A DNA stretch of 64,000 nt. Source: Falsiruegeria mediterranea M17 (GTDB lineage Bacteria; Pseudomonadota; Alphaproteobacteria; Rhodobacterales; Rhodobacteraceae). Shown piece by piece: positions 8,640-17,103 of this stretch (positions within the stretch are counted from its first letter, which is position 1; the number at the start of each line of letters is the position of its first letter). The stretch lies in the NCBI RefSeq assembly GCF_900302455.1, contig NZ_ONZG01000002.1, positions 310,001 through 374,000 of the forward strand. The letters run 5' to 3'. Below the pieces are notes generated by a model. That model was not told the DNA's origin, did not search any database, and worked only from the letters and a program-made list of their open reading frames with translations. The position numbers were made by a program, and so were the translations under genes.

Positions 8640-8965
8640 ATGGGACTGGTTCGTCATGGCAGTACCACGTCCTGTTCCCCGGCAGTTGATTTGCATAGCA
8701 AACCTGCCCAGAGGGCACGCACGCAGTCAGAGCAGCAATGCAGCGATCCATGGCCTTGCAGGCGATAGCAGAGTTGAGCCAGGAACTTGGCATCAATCCC
8801 AAGACCGTTGCCAAATTGCCCAAGCGACAATGTCCACTGGATGTCTCGTCTTCCAGACATGACCGCACGATCAAGGGCGCGACAGGAAAGCGGTACGACA
8901 TCGACAACCACCTTCGCCTGCGCTGGCATCTCGCTGACGTTCTGAACGCCAACAATCGCGCGTGA
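8640..8965 (+). pseudogene. IS481-family transposase remnant
   Basis: From ATG 8640 the frame reads MGLVRHGSTT, as at the start of IS481 transposases. After a frameshift, 8720-8815 encodes AVRAAMQRSMALQAIAELSQ and ELGINPKTVAK, the helix-turn-helix. It then jumps to the C-terminal end of the same protein family (ATGKRYDIDNHLRLRWHLADVLNANN), so several hundred bases, including the DDE catalytic core, are missing. It cannot encode an active transposase. I did not find clear terminal inverted repeats. Bases 8513-8639 and 8966-9078 around it hold no gene that I can support. Confidence 0.65.
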
Positions 8966-9078
8966 CGTTTGAAGTTGCTCAACCGTCCCATTCCTTGCGA
9001 ATGCATCCACAAAACCCGGACGCCAGAGCCGGAACGCATCATCCCGCATCCAATCCACCAGATCCCGCGAGCGAACGC

Positions 9079-9474
9079 CTAGACCCCGACGTCCGGCCCA
9101 TAACAGATCATCTCTTCGTCGAGGTCTTCTGCCTCATAGAGCTCGGTGCCCTCTGGGTCATCCTCGAACCGGGCGATCAGGCCGCGGGATGTCTGCTCAA
9201 AGCTCCAGCATTGTGGATCAAGGCGTTCCTCGTAGATGAAACATATCTGCCCGCCTTGTTCATACCAGACGCCTTCCTTGCAATCTCCATCCAGAAAGGA
9301 CCAGACCACCCGGCGCCCCGCCATATAGCGTTCGACGCCATAGACCTCACCTCCGTTACCGTAAAACAGTGTCTTGCCTTGGGTGTAGGCATCGAACTCT
9401 TCGGCCGTCATAAGGCCTTGGGCCGCGACCGGGGCCGCACACAGCGACAGGAGAATCATCAGGCGCATCATCAT
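9079..9474 (-). CDS. Small exported protein of unknown function
   Basis: 131 residues. A signal peptide (MMMRLMILLSLCAAPVAAQ) predicts a periplasmic protein. The mature part is acidic and aromatic with three or four Cys residues (DCKEG, GQICFIYEE, PQCWSFE, MICYGPD), a pattern seen in Rhodobacterales proteins that are probably disulfide-stabilised. Three consecutive ATGs leave the exact start open; 9474 is the first. It lies 23 bases after the AlkB-like gene on the same strand and is probably in one operon with it. No catalytic motif is recognised. Confidence 0.72.
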   Translation of the reverse strand: MMMRLMILLSLCAAPVAAQGLMTAEEFDAYTQGKTLFYGNGGEVYGVERYMAGRRVVWSFLDGDCKEGVWYEQGGQICFIYEERLDPQCWSFEQTSRGLIARFEDDPEGTELYEAEDLDEEMICYGPDVGV

Positions 9475-9497
9475 GAGCACAAGTCTCGCAAATTGCG

Positions 9498-10508
9498 TCA
9501 GCTCTTGCCACGCCCCGCAGACCATTGATCCACGCGTGGATCCATGATCCGGCGCCAAAGGGGCGGCACCAGCGCCAGTACGGCCATCACAGGCATGGCA
9601 TGGGGCCAGGTCGGCATGTCCTCTTGCAGCTCGAGCGTCGCAAAAATGCGACCGGGGTGCATGTGGTGATCAGAATGGCGTGGCGCGTTCAGCATCATCG
9701 CGCCCGAATACCACTGTGGCGCGTTCCACGAATGCGCAGGCCCCGCAGGTTCCAGTCGGCCGCCGGGCCGTTGGACACGACGCAGACCATAGTGCTGGAT
9801 GTAGTCCGCAAGCAACAGCTGCGTCTGCGCGAACCCCGCCAATCCCACCCAGATCAAAACGCCCTTGTGGCCCCACAACAGCGCAGCCAGCGCCAGACAG
9901 AACAACGCCCCACCAACATAGACCCGATAAGGATGCCCACCCCGCCCTTGCCGGGCAACGGTTTCAGCTTCGTATCCGGCCAGAAACGAACCGACCCAGG
10001 CCCGCGGCCAGAACCGATAGAACCCCTGGCCTCGCCGCGCCGAATTTGGGTCCTGATCCGTGGCCACATGCACATGGTGGACCCGCCGGTGCGCGGATAC
10101 GTGGTGACCAAACAAGAGCGACACATAGACCGCCGTCCCCAACGCCCGCTCAAACCGGCCCGCGCGGTGGATCAGCTCATGCGCGTTGGAATTGGACACC
10201 TGTCCCAGAAACAGCCCGGCGGCCGCGGCCAAGCCGATCTTGCTGCCCAGCGTCAACTCTGCCGAGGTCAAAGCCTGCACCGCCCCAATCAGCACCGCAA
10301 AATGCGCGATCCCCAGGGCAACGCTCAACAGACGGGCAGTGCCCGCGTTGTCACCCTCGCTCGGCAGCGGTCTGGACGTCAGGCGATCCATCAAAACCAC
10401 AAACACCGTCATGTGCAGCAACGCCAGAAAGCTCCACCCGCCACCCCATTGGGCGGCGAGCCCTAATGTCACAACAGGGGAAAGGCTGGCAAAGGCAAAC
10501 CAGAACAT
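9498..10508 (-). CDS. alkB: AlkB-like membrane di-iron hydroxylase (alkane 1-monooxygenase family)
   Basis: 336 residues with about six hydrophobic helices. All histidine boxes of the membrane fatty-acid desaturase/hydroxylase superfamily are present: HELIH near residue 110, HRRVHHVHV near 140, and NAPRHSDHHMHP near 277, plus the AlkB-type HYGL element near 239. These ligate two irons that activate O2 for terminal hydroxylation of alkanes or other alkyl substrates. An electron donor would be a rubredoxin or ferredoxin; none is adjacent, although a 2Fe-2S ferredoxin lies at 2227. Substrate range cannot be read from sequence; Roseobacter AlkB paralogues are diverse. Confidence 0.88.
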   Translation of the reverse strand: MFWFAFASLSPVVTLGLAAQWGGGWSFLALLHMTVFVVLMDRLTSRPLPSEGDNAGTARLLSVALGIAHFAVLIGAVQALTSAELTLGSKIGLAAAAGLFLGQVSNSNAHELIHRAGRFERALGTAVYVSLLFGHHVSAHRRVHHVHVATDQDPNSARRGQGFYRFWPRAWVGSFLAGYEAETVARQGRGGHPYRVYVGGALFCLALAALLWGHKGVLIWVGLAGFAQTQLLLADYIQHYGLRRVQRPGGRLEPAGPAHSWNAPQWYSGAMMLNAPRHSDHHMHPGRIFATLELQEDMPTWPHAMPVMAVLALVPPLWRRIMDPRVDQWSAGRGKS

Positions 10509-10655
10509 GAATCACGGTCCATTTTGCGCCACGAGCAGTGCAGCGGTCTGGCGATAACTTGGCGTCAGCCATGCGGAATTGTCAAACGCCAGAGGTTGCG
10601 CCCAACTGTGATTTCAGTGCCTTCTTGTCGAAACGTTTCACCACCCCGAGGCCCC

Positions 10656-11291
10656 ATGACCCAAGTTCTGTTCTGGTTTGCCGCCGCAAACGCCCTAGCC
10701 TACCTGTTCCTGACGGCCCGACATGCAAGCACCCTGAGAACGGTCACCAAAACCCTGTCGGTGGCGGCTCTTGCCGTGATCGCCGGGCTGGCTGGCCTTT
10801 GGGTTCTGTGTTTGGCGCTCGCACTTTGTGCGGCGGGCGATGCGCTTTTGTCTCGGGAAACGGACCAGACGTTCATGGCCGGGATCGGAGCTTTTGCCCT
10901 AGGGCATCTGGCCTACATCGCCGTGTTCCTGTCGCATCCGGCAAGCGATCTGGCTCTGATCAGTGCGCAGATCCTGCCATTGGTTATGTTGATCGGCCTT
11001 GGCGTCGTGATGGCGATCCTGCTCCCGCCCCGAGCAGGTGAGTTGAAGGGGCCTGTCCTGGCCTATATCCCCATCATCCTGGGGATGGGCATCGCCGCGC
11101 TTGCGCTGCCCCAGAGCGGCGCGCTGATCTGGGTGTTCCCGGCCGCGATGTCGTTTGTCGCCTCGGACCTGATCCTGGCGACCGAGAAATTCCTGCTGCG
11201 CCCGGGCCACCCCCTGTTGCGGGCAACGCCTTATGCGGTGTGGCCTCTTTACTGGGGTGCGCAGGCCGGGTTTGTCATTGCGTTCGTGTGA
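10656..11291 (+). CDS. YhhN/TMEM86-family membrane protein
   Basis: 211 residues, almost entirely hydrophobic with about eight predicted helices. Motifs AAGDALLSRE (near 68) and FVASDLILATEKF (near 167), each with an intramembrane Asp, are the conserved blocks of the YhhN family, whose eukaryotic member TMEM86B is a lysoplasmalogenase. ATG 10656 is chosen because it begins the first helix and follows GAGGCCCC. The gene runs divergently from the AlkB-like hydroxylase. Lysoplasmalogenase activity is an inference from the family. Confidence 0.8.
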   Translation: MTQVLFWFAAANALAYLFLTARHASTLRTVTKTLSVAALAVIAGLAGLWVLCLALALCAAGDALLSRETDQTFMAGIGAFALGHLAYIAVFLSHPASDLALISAQILPLVMLIGLGVVMAILLPPRAGELKGPVLAYIPIILGMGIAALALPQSGALIWVFPAAMSFVASDLILATEKFLLRPGHPLLRATPYAVWPLYWGAQAGFVIAFV

Positions 11292-11349
11292 CCCTTTGCA
11301 ACCGGCTTGAATAGGCATTAGGTGGGGACAGCACTTTGCGGAGACCACG

Positions 11350-12528
11350 ATGGCGTTTTTTTCCAAGCTCAAAGACCGGTTGTTCAAATCCTCGTCCAAG
11401 CTCGAACAGGGGCTGGATGCGATTGTCGAGGATGGCGGCGAAGAAGAGACGCTGACGCCCGACCCTCAGCCCGCTCCGGAAGCGGAAGCACCAGCGCCAA
11501 CCCCTGCGGCAACGACACCTGAACCCGAGGTCACACCTGCACCTGCGCCGCAGCCCAAGGAACCGGAAGCAACCCCGGTTGAACCCGCAAAACCAGTTGC
11601 CGCACCAAGCCCAGAACCCGTAGCCCAAGCGCAAGAAACCAAGGGCATCCTGGGTCGCCTCTTCAAACGTGACGAAGCCCGCACCGTCACCCGCCGGGTG
11701 CTGGATGACGACATGATCGAACAGCTCGAAGAGCTGCTGATCGCCTCGGACATGGGCGTCGACACGGCGCTTCGCGTGACCTCGAACATGGCCGAGGGGC
11801 GCTTTGGCAAGAAGCTGTCGACAGATGAGATCAAGCAGATGCTGGCCGACGAGGTCACTCGCGTGATGGAGCCCGTGGCCAAACCGCTACCGCTTTATTC
11901 CAAGCGCCCGCAGGTGGTGCTGGTGGTGGGTGTAAACGGCTCGGGCAAGACCACGACCATCGGCAAACTGGCAAGCCAGTTCAAATCCGCAGGCAAAAAG
12001 GTGGTGATCGCCGCAGGCGACACATTCCGCGCAGCGGCTGTGGAACAGTTGCAGGTCTGGGGCGAACGCGCGGGCGTCCCCGTGCTCACCGCCCCCGAAG
12101 GATCCGACCCCGCCAGCCTGGCGTTCGACGCCATGACACGCGCACAAGAGGACGGTGCTGACCTCTTGATGATCGACACCGCAGGCCGCTTGCAGAACCG
12201 CGCCGACCTGATGGAGGAACTGGCCAAAATCGTTCGCGTCATCCGCAAAAAGGACGAGACCGCGCCGCATAACACGCTACTGGTTCTGGACGCCACAACC
12301 GGCCAGAACGCGCTGAACCAGGTCGAGGTGTTCCGCAATATCTCGGACGTTTCGGGCCTGGTGATGACCAAGCTCGACGGCACCGCCAAGGGCGGCGTTC
12401 TGGTGGCGCTGGCCGACAAGTTTGGCCTGCCGATCCATGCCATCGGCGTCGGCGAACAGATCGACGACCTGGCCCCGTTTGACCCCAAAGACTTTGCCAA
12501 GGCCCTGACCGGGGTGGGGTCCTCCTGA
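11350..12528 (+). CDS. ftsY: Signal recognition particle receptor FtsY
   Basis: 392 residues. Three parts: an amphipathic N-terminus (MAFFSKLKDRLFKSSSKLEQ), an acidic Pro/Ala/Glu linker (about 30-95) that is poorly conserved in the family, and the NG domain. The G domain shows GVNGSGKTTTIGKLA (G1, near 195), DTFRAAAVEQL, DTAGRLQN (G3) and TKLDGTAKGG (G4). It binds the SRP-ribosome complex at the inner membrane and delivers it to SecYEG. It begins 58 bases after the YhhN gene and is followed by a transporter gene on the same strand. Confidence 0.96.
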   Translation: MAFFSKLKDRLFKSSSKLEQGLDAIVEDGGEEETLTPDPQPAPEAEAPAPTPAATTPEPEVTPAPAPQPKEPEATPVEPAKPVAAPSPEPVAQAQETKGILGRLFKRDEARTVTRRVLDDDMIEQLEELLIASDMGVDTALRVTSNMAEGRFGKKLSTDEIKQMLADEVTRVMEPVAKPLPLYSKRPQVVLVVGVNGSGKTTTIGKLASQFKSAGKKVVIAAGDTFRAAAVEQLQVWGERAGVPVLTAPEGSDPASLAFDAMTRAQEDGADLLMIDTAGRLQNRADLMEELAKIVRVIRKKDETAPHNTLLVLDATTGQNALNQVEVFRNISDVSGLVMTKLDGTAKGGVLVALADKFGLPIHAIGVGEQIDDLAPFDPKDFAKALTGVGSS

Positions 12529-12613
12529 CCTCCTTTTTCTTTTTGTCTCAAATGCGGTCAGGGGCCTTGGGGCAGACAGCCCCCAGCCGCTCAACTGAGA
12601 AAGACCCCTCACC

Positions 12614-13516
12614 TTGAGCGACTGGCTGATCTCACTGGAAGGCACCGAAGCCGGTCATCAGATGGCCCTGGCGTTGGCCCTGCTTGCGGCCTTTCTGCAT
12701 GCGGTCTTTGGCGCCCTGCAAAAAGGCCGTCACGATCCTTGGCTGACACGCGGGGCGATTGATTTCTCGTACTGCCTGATGGCTGCGCCTTTTGCCCTGT
12801 TTGTGGTGCCCTGGCCCGAGCCGCATATGTGGGTGATCTTTGCCACCGTCTGGGCCATCCACATCGCCTATAAGGTGCTGCAATCCATGGCCTACACCCG
12901 TGGTGCCTATACTGTGGTCTATCCGGTGGTGCGCGGCACCGGGCCGTTGTTCACGGTGATCGGTGCCTATCTGCTGTTTGGCGAGACCTTCACGATCGCC
13001 CAATGGACGGGTGTTGCGGTCCTATTGGGCGGCATCTTCGGGCTGGCGATCTACAATCTACGAAACCTGGATACTGACCGCGCCACCCTGAAAGCCGCCC
13101 TTGGACTGGCCTTCTTCACCGGCCTTTTTGTGGCGCTTTATACGACCTATGACGCCTATGGCATCCGCGCCACTGCCGACCCGTTCACTTTTCTGGCGTG
13201 GTTTTTCATGATCGACGGGGCGACCTTTCCCTTCATCGCCTACGCCCGCTGGCGCAAGATGCCCGACCGCCCAACGCCCGGCCCTCTGATGCTGCGCGGG
13301 TTTGTAGGCGGGCTGGTGGCCTTCATGTCTTTCGGCTCGGTGATGCTGGCGACGCGCCTGGACAAAGTGGGGGAGGCCGCCGTTTTGCGCGAAACCTCCA
13401 CCGTTTTCGCTGCCCTGATTGGCTGGCTGGTGCTGAAAGAAACCGTTGGTCCGCGTCGCATCGCACTTATGGCGTTGATTGCGCTCGGGGCCGTGATAGT
13501 TGAGGTGGGCGGATAA
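12614..13516 (+). CDS. EamA/DMT-superfamily transporter
   Basis: 300 residues with ten predicted membrane helices arranged as two EamA repeats (about 15-140 and 160-298). Typical blocks are the second-repeat motifs VLRETSTVFAALIGWLVLKE and YPVVRGTGPLFTVIGAYLLFGE. The start is taken as TTG 12614, after GAGAAAG; ATG 12662 would remove 16 residues and is possible. It probably exports a small metabolite; substrate unknown. Its TAA is directly followed by the ATG of yciB, so the two genes should be co-transcribed. Confidence 0.85.
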   Translation: MSDWLISLEGTEAGHQMALALALLAAFLHAVFGALQKGRHDPWLTRGAIDFSYCLMAAPFALFVVPWPEPHMWVIFATVWAIHIAYKVLQSMAYTRGAYTVVYPVVRGTGPLFTVIGAYLLFGETFTIAQWTGVAVLLGGIFGLAIYNLRNLDTDRATLKAALGLAFFTGLFVALYTTYDAYGIRATADPFTFLAWFFMIDGATFPFIAYARWRKMPDRPTPGPLMLRGFVGGLVAFMSFGSVMLATRLDKVGEAAVLRETSTVFAALIGWLVLKETVGPRRIALMALIALGAVIVEVGG

Positions 13517-14149
13517 ATGACGGAACACACGAGCATGGCCGAAAAAATGGACATCAACCCGATCCTGAAACAGGTGCTGGAACTGGGCCCGACAGTGGCG
13601 TTTTTCCTGATTTATCTGCGGATCCGGGATGAGAGTTATCAGATCGCGGGCACAGAGTATTCGGGCTTCATCGTCGCCACGCTGATCTTTGTGCCGATCC
13701 TGCTTGCTGCCATGGGCGTGCTGTGGTTCCTGACAGGCAAACTCAGCCGGATGCAGATTTTCACCGCCTTCATGGTGATCTTCTTTGGCGGGTTGACGGC
13801 CTGGTTCAACGACGAGCGTTTCTTCAAGATGAAAACCACGCTTGTATATGGCTGTTTCTCGGTCATCCTGGGGATCGGTCTGTTGCAGGGGCGCAGCTAT
13901 CTGGCGTTCATCCTGAACGAGATGCTGCCCATGCGCGACGAGGGTTGGATGATCCTAACCCGACGGCTCTGTGCCGCCTTCGCCCTTTTGGCCGTCGCCA
14001 ACGAATTCGTCTGGCGCACAATGTCCACCGACCTGTGGGTCAAGATCGAGACCTTTGGTTTTCCCATCGCGCTGATGGCGTTCCTGATGATGCAGTTCAG
14101 CCTGTTGCAACAGTATCTGATCGAACCCGATCAAGACGAAGACGCCTGA
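13517..14149 (+). CDS. yciB: Inner membrane-spanning protein YciB (septation protein A family)
   Basis: 210 residues, about five helices. The family signatures are visible: LELGPTVAFFLIY near residue 23, then FFGGLTAWFNDERFFKMKTTLVYGCFS near 92, and WMILTRRLCAAFALLAVANEFVWR near 143. YciB/IspZ proteins are linked to cell-envelope synthesis and septation in Enterobacteria and Shigella; the biochemical role is still unclear. The start abuts the stop of the upstream transporter with no gap. A strong repeat hairpin follows the gene. Confidence 0.92.
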   Translation: MTEHTSMAEKMDINPILKQVLELGPTVAFFLIYLRIRDESYQIAGTEYSGFIVATLIFVPILLAAMGVLWFLTGKLSRMQIFTAFMVIFFGGLTAWFNDERFFKMKTTLVYGCFSVILGIGLLQGRSYLAFILNEMLPMRDEGWMILTRRLCAAFALLAVANEFVWRTMSTDLWVKIETFGFPIALMAFLMMQFSLLQQYLIEPDQDEDA

Positions 14150-14165
14150 GAAACAGCTCCGAGGG

Positions 14166-14254
14166 CGCTCCCGCCAGTCGTCGCGGTTCCTGACGGAACC
14201 TCTCCTCCTGTTGGGCGTGGCACCTTGTGGGCCTCGCCCACAAGGTGCCACGCC
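14166..14254 (-). repeat. Palindromic intergenic repeat, copy C
   Basis: Read on the minus strand: a perfect 19-bp stem with a 3-base loop (14214-14254, arm GGCGTGGCACCTTGTGGGC), the core CCCAACAGGAGG, a GGTTCC-gtca-GGAACC hairpin, then CGACTGGCGGGAGC. Same architecture as copies E and F with different stem bases. It starts 16 bases after the yciB stop and may also end its transcript. Confidence 0.78.
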
Positions 14255-14361
14255 CCCCGCCGTCCGCAGGACGCGCAGCCCAAAGGCTGTGCAATCAACA
14301 CCCGCCTAAAGCGTTGCATTGAAAATTTACTGCCCCTAGACCTGAAACAGGGGGGCATTGC

Positions 14362-15030
14362 ATGACATCACTACCTGAGACCGGCTTTCTGGCGCAGGCG
14401 TCCGATCGCCTCAAGGCCATGCTGTCCTCGCAAGCGACCGAAATCGACCTGGAGCGCGGCGCCGTGCTGTTCGAGCAAGGCGATGACGGGGATGCGCTTT
14501 ATGCCATCACGCAAGGGTCGCTCGAGTTTTCGATCCTGTCCCAGAACGGGCGCAAGCTGTCGCTCGACCTGATGGGGCCTGGAGCCATCTTTGGCGAGAT
14601 CGCCCTGTTCGATCCCGGCCCCCGCACAGCGACCGTCACCGCCATCGACCCCGCAAAGGTCCTGCGTGTGCGCAGTTCGGATGTTCTGGCCCAGATCCAG
14701 GAGCACCCCGAGCTGGCAGGTGATCTGATCCGGCTGGCCGGGCAGCGCATGCGATGGATGGGGCAACAGCACAACGAACAGGTTTTCCTGTCCGTTCCCA
14801 CCCGCCTGGCCCGCAAACTGCTCCACCTCGCCTCGGTCGATGCGGCTTGCCCCGAGACGATCAACCTGTCGCAGACCGAACTGGCCGAATATGTGGGCGC
14901 CACGCGCGAGGCGGTGTCAAAGACCATTTCCGGCTGGAAGCGCATGGGCGTGCTCGAGGCCACACGCGGCGCGTTGATCATCCGCGATTTTGATGCGCTG
15001 CGAGATCTGGCCGAGCCCGAGCAGATCTGA
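14362..15030 (+). CDS. Crp/Fnr-family transcriptional regulator
   Basis: 222 residues. Cyclic-nucleotide-binding-like beta-roll at about 28-120 (RGAVLFEQGDDGDALYAI, GPGAIFGEIALFDPGPRTATVTA) and a winged helix at about 150-215 (LSQTELAEYVGATREAVSKTISGWKRMGVLE). The GEIALFD...RTATV block resembles the cAMP pocket of Crp, and there is no N-terminal cysteine cluster of the FNR kind. So this is a Crp-like sensor rather than an oxygen sensor. AGGGGGGCATTGC before the ATG is a good ribosome-binding site. Targets are unknown. Confidence 0.88.
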   Translation: MTSLPETGFLAQASDRLKAMLSSQATEIDLERGAVLFEQGDDGDALYAITQGSLEFSILSQNGRKLSLDLMGPGAIFGEIALFDPGPRTATVTAIDPAKVLRVRSSDVLAQIQEHPELAGDLIRLAGQRMRWMGQQHNEQVFLSVPTRLARKLLHLASVDAACPETINLSQTELAEYVGATREAVSKTISGWKRMGVLEATRGALIIRDFDALRDLAEPEQI

Positions 15031-15162
15031 AACGGTTCCCCGCCGTGTGACATGGTTCACAGACGCCCATGCCCATCCGTGCAAGGCTGTCCTTGGTAAC
15101 CGTACCAGGGGGGCGCAGGAACATCCCCAGTGTTCTGTCCCAATGCACCCCGCACCACATGA

Positions 15163-15200
15163 GAAGCCATGCGCCCTCGAGATGCATGGCTTCTTTTTTT
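15163..15200 (+). terminator. Rho-independent terminator
   Basis: GAAGCCATGC and GCATGGCTTC form a perfect 10-bp stem around an 11-base loop, followed by seven T. It lies 132 bases after the Crp-family gene; the bases between show no coding capacity. Confidence 0.8.
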
Positions 15201-15212
15201 GCCGCAGACATG

Positions 15213-15244
15213 AAAAAAGGCCGCAACCGTCCCCGGCTGCGACC
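15213..15244 (-). terminator. Rho-independent terminator of degP
   Basis: On the minus strand GGTCGCAGCCG-ggga-CGGTTGCGGCC (two wobble or mismatch positions) is followed by TTTTTT, 35 bases past the degP stop. Confidence 0.75.
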
Positions 15245-15278
15245 TTCAATGAAACATCCCATCTGGGGTGCGGTCTGT

Positions 15279-16778
15279 TTACTCGTCCAGTGTCAACGCC
15301 ACGAACCGTGGCTCCCCTGCCCGGCGCACCAGCAGCAGCAGCGACTTGCGCCCTGCCTCGGTGGCCTCTTCGATGCGGTCATCCAGATCCGCCAGCGAGG
15401 TGACTTTCTGCTGACCGGCTTCGGTGATCAGATCCCCGGCGCGCAGACCTTTCTCAAAGGCCTCTGACGTCTCGTCGATGTCCATCACCACCAAGCCTGT
15501 GGCATCATCATCAAGCCCCAGCTCGGACCGCAGATCAGAGGTCAGGGCACCAAGGGACAGGCCCAGGACGTCCTTCTGAGCAGCTTCGGGTTCGGACGTG
15601 CCTTCCTCCTCACCATCGGATGCACGCTCGGCATCTTCGCGGCGACCCAAGGTCACCAGTACAGTCTGGGTGCCACCGTCGCGATAGACAACGACACGTA
15701 CAGCCTTGCCGACGGTGGTTTCACCGACCTGACGCACCAGCGCGCGGGTGTCTTTCACATCCACCCCGTCAAAGGTGACGATCACGTCGCCCGACAACAG
15801 GCCCGCCTCTTTCGCGGGACCATCCGGCACATCGGTGATCAATGCGCCTGTGGCTTTGCTCAGTCCCATGGCCTCGGCCACATCATCGGTCACGTCCTGA
15901 ATGCGCACGCCCAGCCAGCCGCGGCGCGTCTCGCCGAACTCCTTGAGCTGATCGACCACCTTGGTCACCACGTTTGAGGCCATCGAGAAGCCGATCCCGA
16001 TCGAGCCGCCATTGGGCGAAAGAATCGCGGTGTTCACGCCAACGACCTGGCCGTCCATGTTAAAGAGCGGGCCACCCGAGTTGCCCCGGTTGATGGCCGC
16101 GTCAGTCTGGATGTAGTCGTCATACGAGCCGCTGAGCGCCCGGTTGCGGGCTGAAACGATGCCGGCACTGACCGAAAAGCCCTGTCCCAGCGGGTTGCCC
16201 ATGGCAATCACCCAATCGCCCACGCGGGCGGTGTCACTGTCGCCGAACTTGACGAATTTCAGCGGGCCATTGGCCTCGACCTTCAACAGCGCAATGTCGG
16301 TTTTCTCGTCGGTGCCGATCACCTTGGCGACCAGTTCCTTGGCAGGTTGGCCTTCGCCTGGGAAGAACTCGATCAGGATCTCATCGGCTTCGGCAATCAC
16401 GTGATTGTTGGTGACGATGAACCCATCCTCGGAAATCACAAAGCCCGACCCCAGGGCCGAGCTGCGACGCGGACGGTCACCGTTGCCGTTGTTGTTGCGG
16501 TCCTGGAACTCGCGAAAGAAATCTTCGAACGGCGAGCCTTCGGGCACGATGCCTTGCGGGCCTGCGCGCCCCTCGACCAGGGTCGAGGTGGTGATGTTGA
16601 CTACCGCCGGGCTGATCTTCTGGGCCAATGGCGCCAGGCTCTCGGGACGGGCTTGGGCCACAAGGGCCTGCGCCAGCACGAACAGCGCCGACAGGGCCAC
16701 AAGCCACATCAGGCGCACCTGCGACATCCATGTGTCACGGGCCTTTGTGATGGAAATTGCACGTGCTTTGGACTGCAC
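15279..16778 (-). CDS. degP: Do-type periplasmic serine protease/chaperone (DegP/DegQ)
   Basis: 499 residues. A signal anchor (LMWLVALSALFVLAQALVAQA) precedes a trypsin-like domain with His in VTNNHVIAEADE, Asp in EKTDIALLKVE and the nucleophile in RGNSGGPLFN, then two PDZ domains (about 280-370 and 410-495). It degrades or refolds damaged envelope proteins. GTG 16778 is preferred over the ATG at 16841 because AAGGAGG lies six bases before it. It is the last gene of the minus-strand series hflK-hflC-DUF2065-degP, grouping membrane and periplasmic quality control. Confidence 0.93.
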   Translation of the reverse strand: MQSKARAISITKARDTWMSQVRLMWLVALSALFVLAQALVAQARPESLAPLAQKISPAVVNITTSTLVEGRAGPQGIVPEGSPFEDFFREFQDRNNNGNGDRPRRSSALGSGFVISEDGFIVTNNHVIAEADEILIEFFPGEGQPAKELVAKVIGTDEKTDIALLKVEANGPLKFVKFGDSDTARVGDWVIAMGNPLGQGFSVSAGIVSARNRALSGSYDDYIQTDAAINRGNSGGPLFNMDGQVVGVNTAILSPNGGSIGIGFSMASNVVTKVVDQLKEFGETRRGWLGVRIQDVTDDVAEAMGLSKATGALITDVPDGPAKEAGLLSGDVIVTFDGVDVKDTRALVRQVGETTVGKAVRVVVYRDGGTQTVLVTLGRREDAERASDGEEEGTSEPEAAQKDVLGLSLGALTSDLRSELGLDDDATGLVVMDIDETSEAFEKGLRAGDLITEAGQQKVTSLADLDDRIEEATEAGRKSLLLLVRRAGEPRFVALTLDE

Positions 16779-16905
16779 TGGAAGCCTCCTTGGAACAAAT
16801 CTGTATTGGGCGCCCGTTTGGTCGGACACCTGCATTTGCATCTAATGTAGTCAGAAAGTGCGCCCCCGCAACGTCAGATCGCAGTCAATTCAACCGCTCG
16901 TGACC

Positions 16906-17103
16906 TCAGACGCCCAATTGATGGGCCAACCAGACCAGAATAAGCCCGCTGACCAGCGCCAGAAGACCCACTTGCCGCCGTGCGACTTCAGGGATTTGTC
17001 GGAGCGCTTCGAGCATACGCTCGATAAGCGAAGGGGCCAGCGCGTACGCCAGCCCCTCGACAATCAGTACCAGCCCAAGGGCCAGAAGGATCGTTGCCAT
17101 CAT
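16906..17103 (-). CDS. DUF2065 family small membrane protein
   Basis: 65 residues with two predicted helices (TILLALGLVLIVEGLAYALA and QVGLLALVSGLILVWLAHQL) separated by a charged loop. Members sit next to hflKC in many proteobacteria, as here: its ATG ATG start overlaps the TGA of hflC. A role with the HflKC-FtsH complex is plausible from conserved context only. Confidence 0.85.
   Translation of the reverse strand: MMATILLALGLVLIVEGLAYALAPSLIERMLEALRQIPEVARRQVGLLALVSGLILVWLAHQLGV

Noticed and set aside
8654-9058. 134-codon minus-strand frame as a gene in the 8.3-9.1 kb gap
   Set aside because: Antisense to the IS481 remnant and without motifs or a ribosome-binding site; the plus-strand transposase pieces explain the sequence better.
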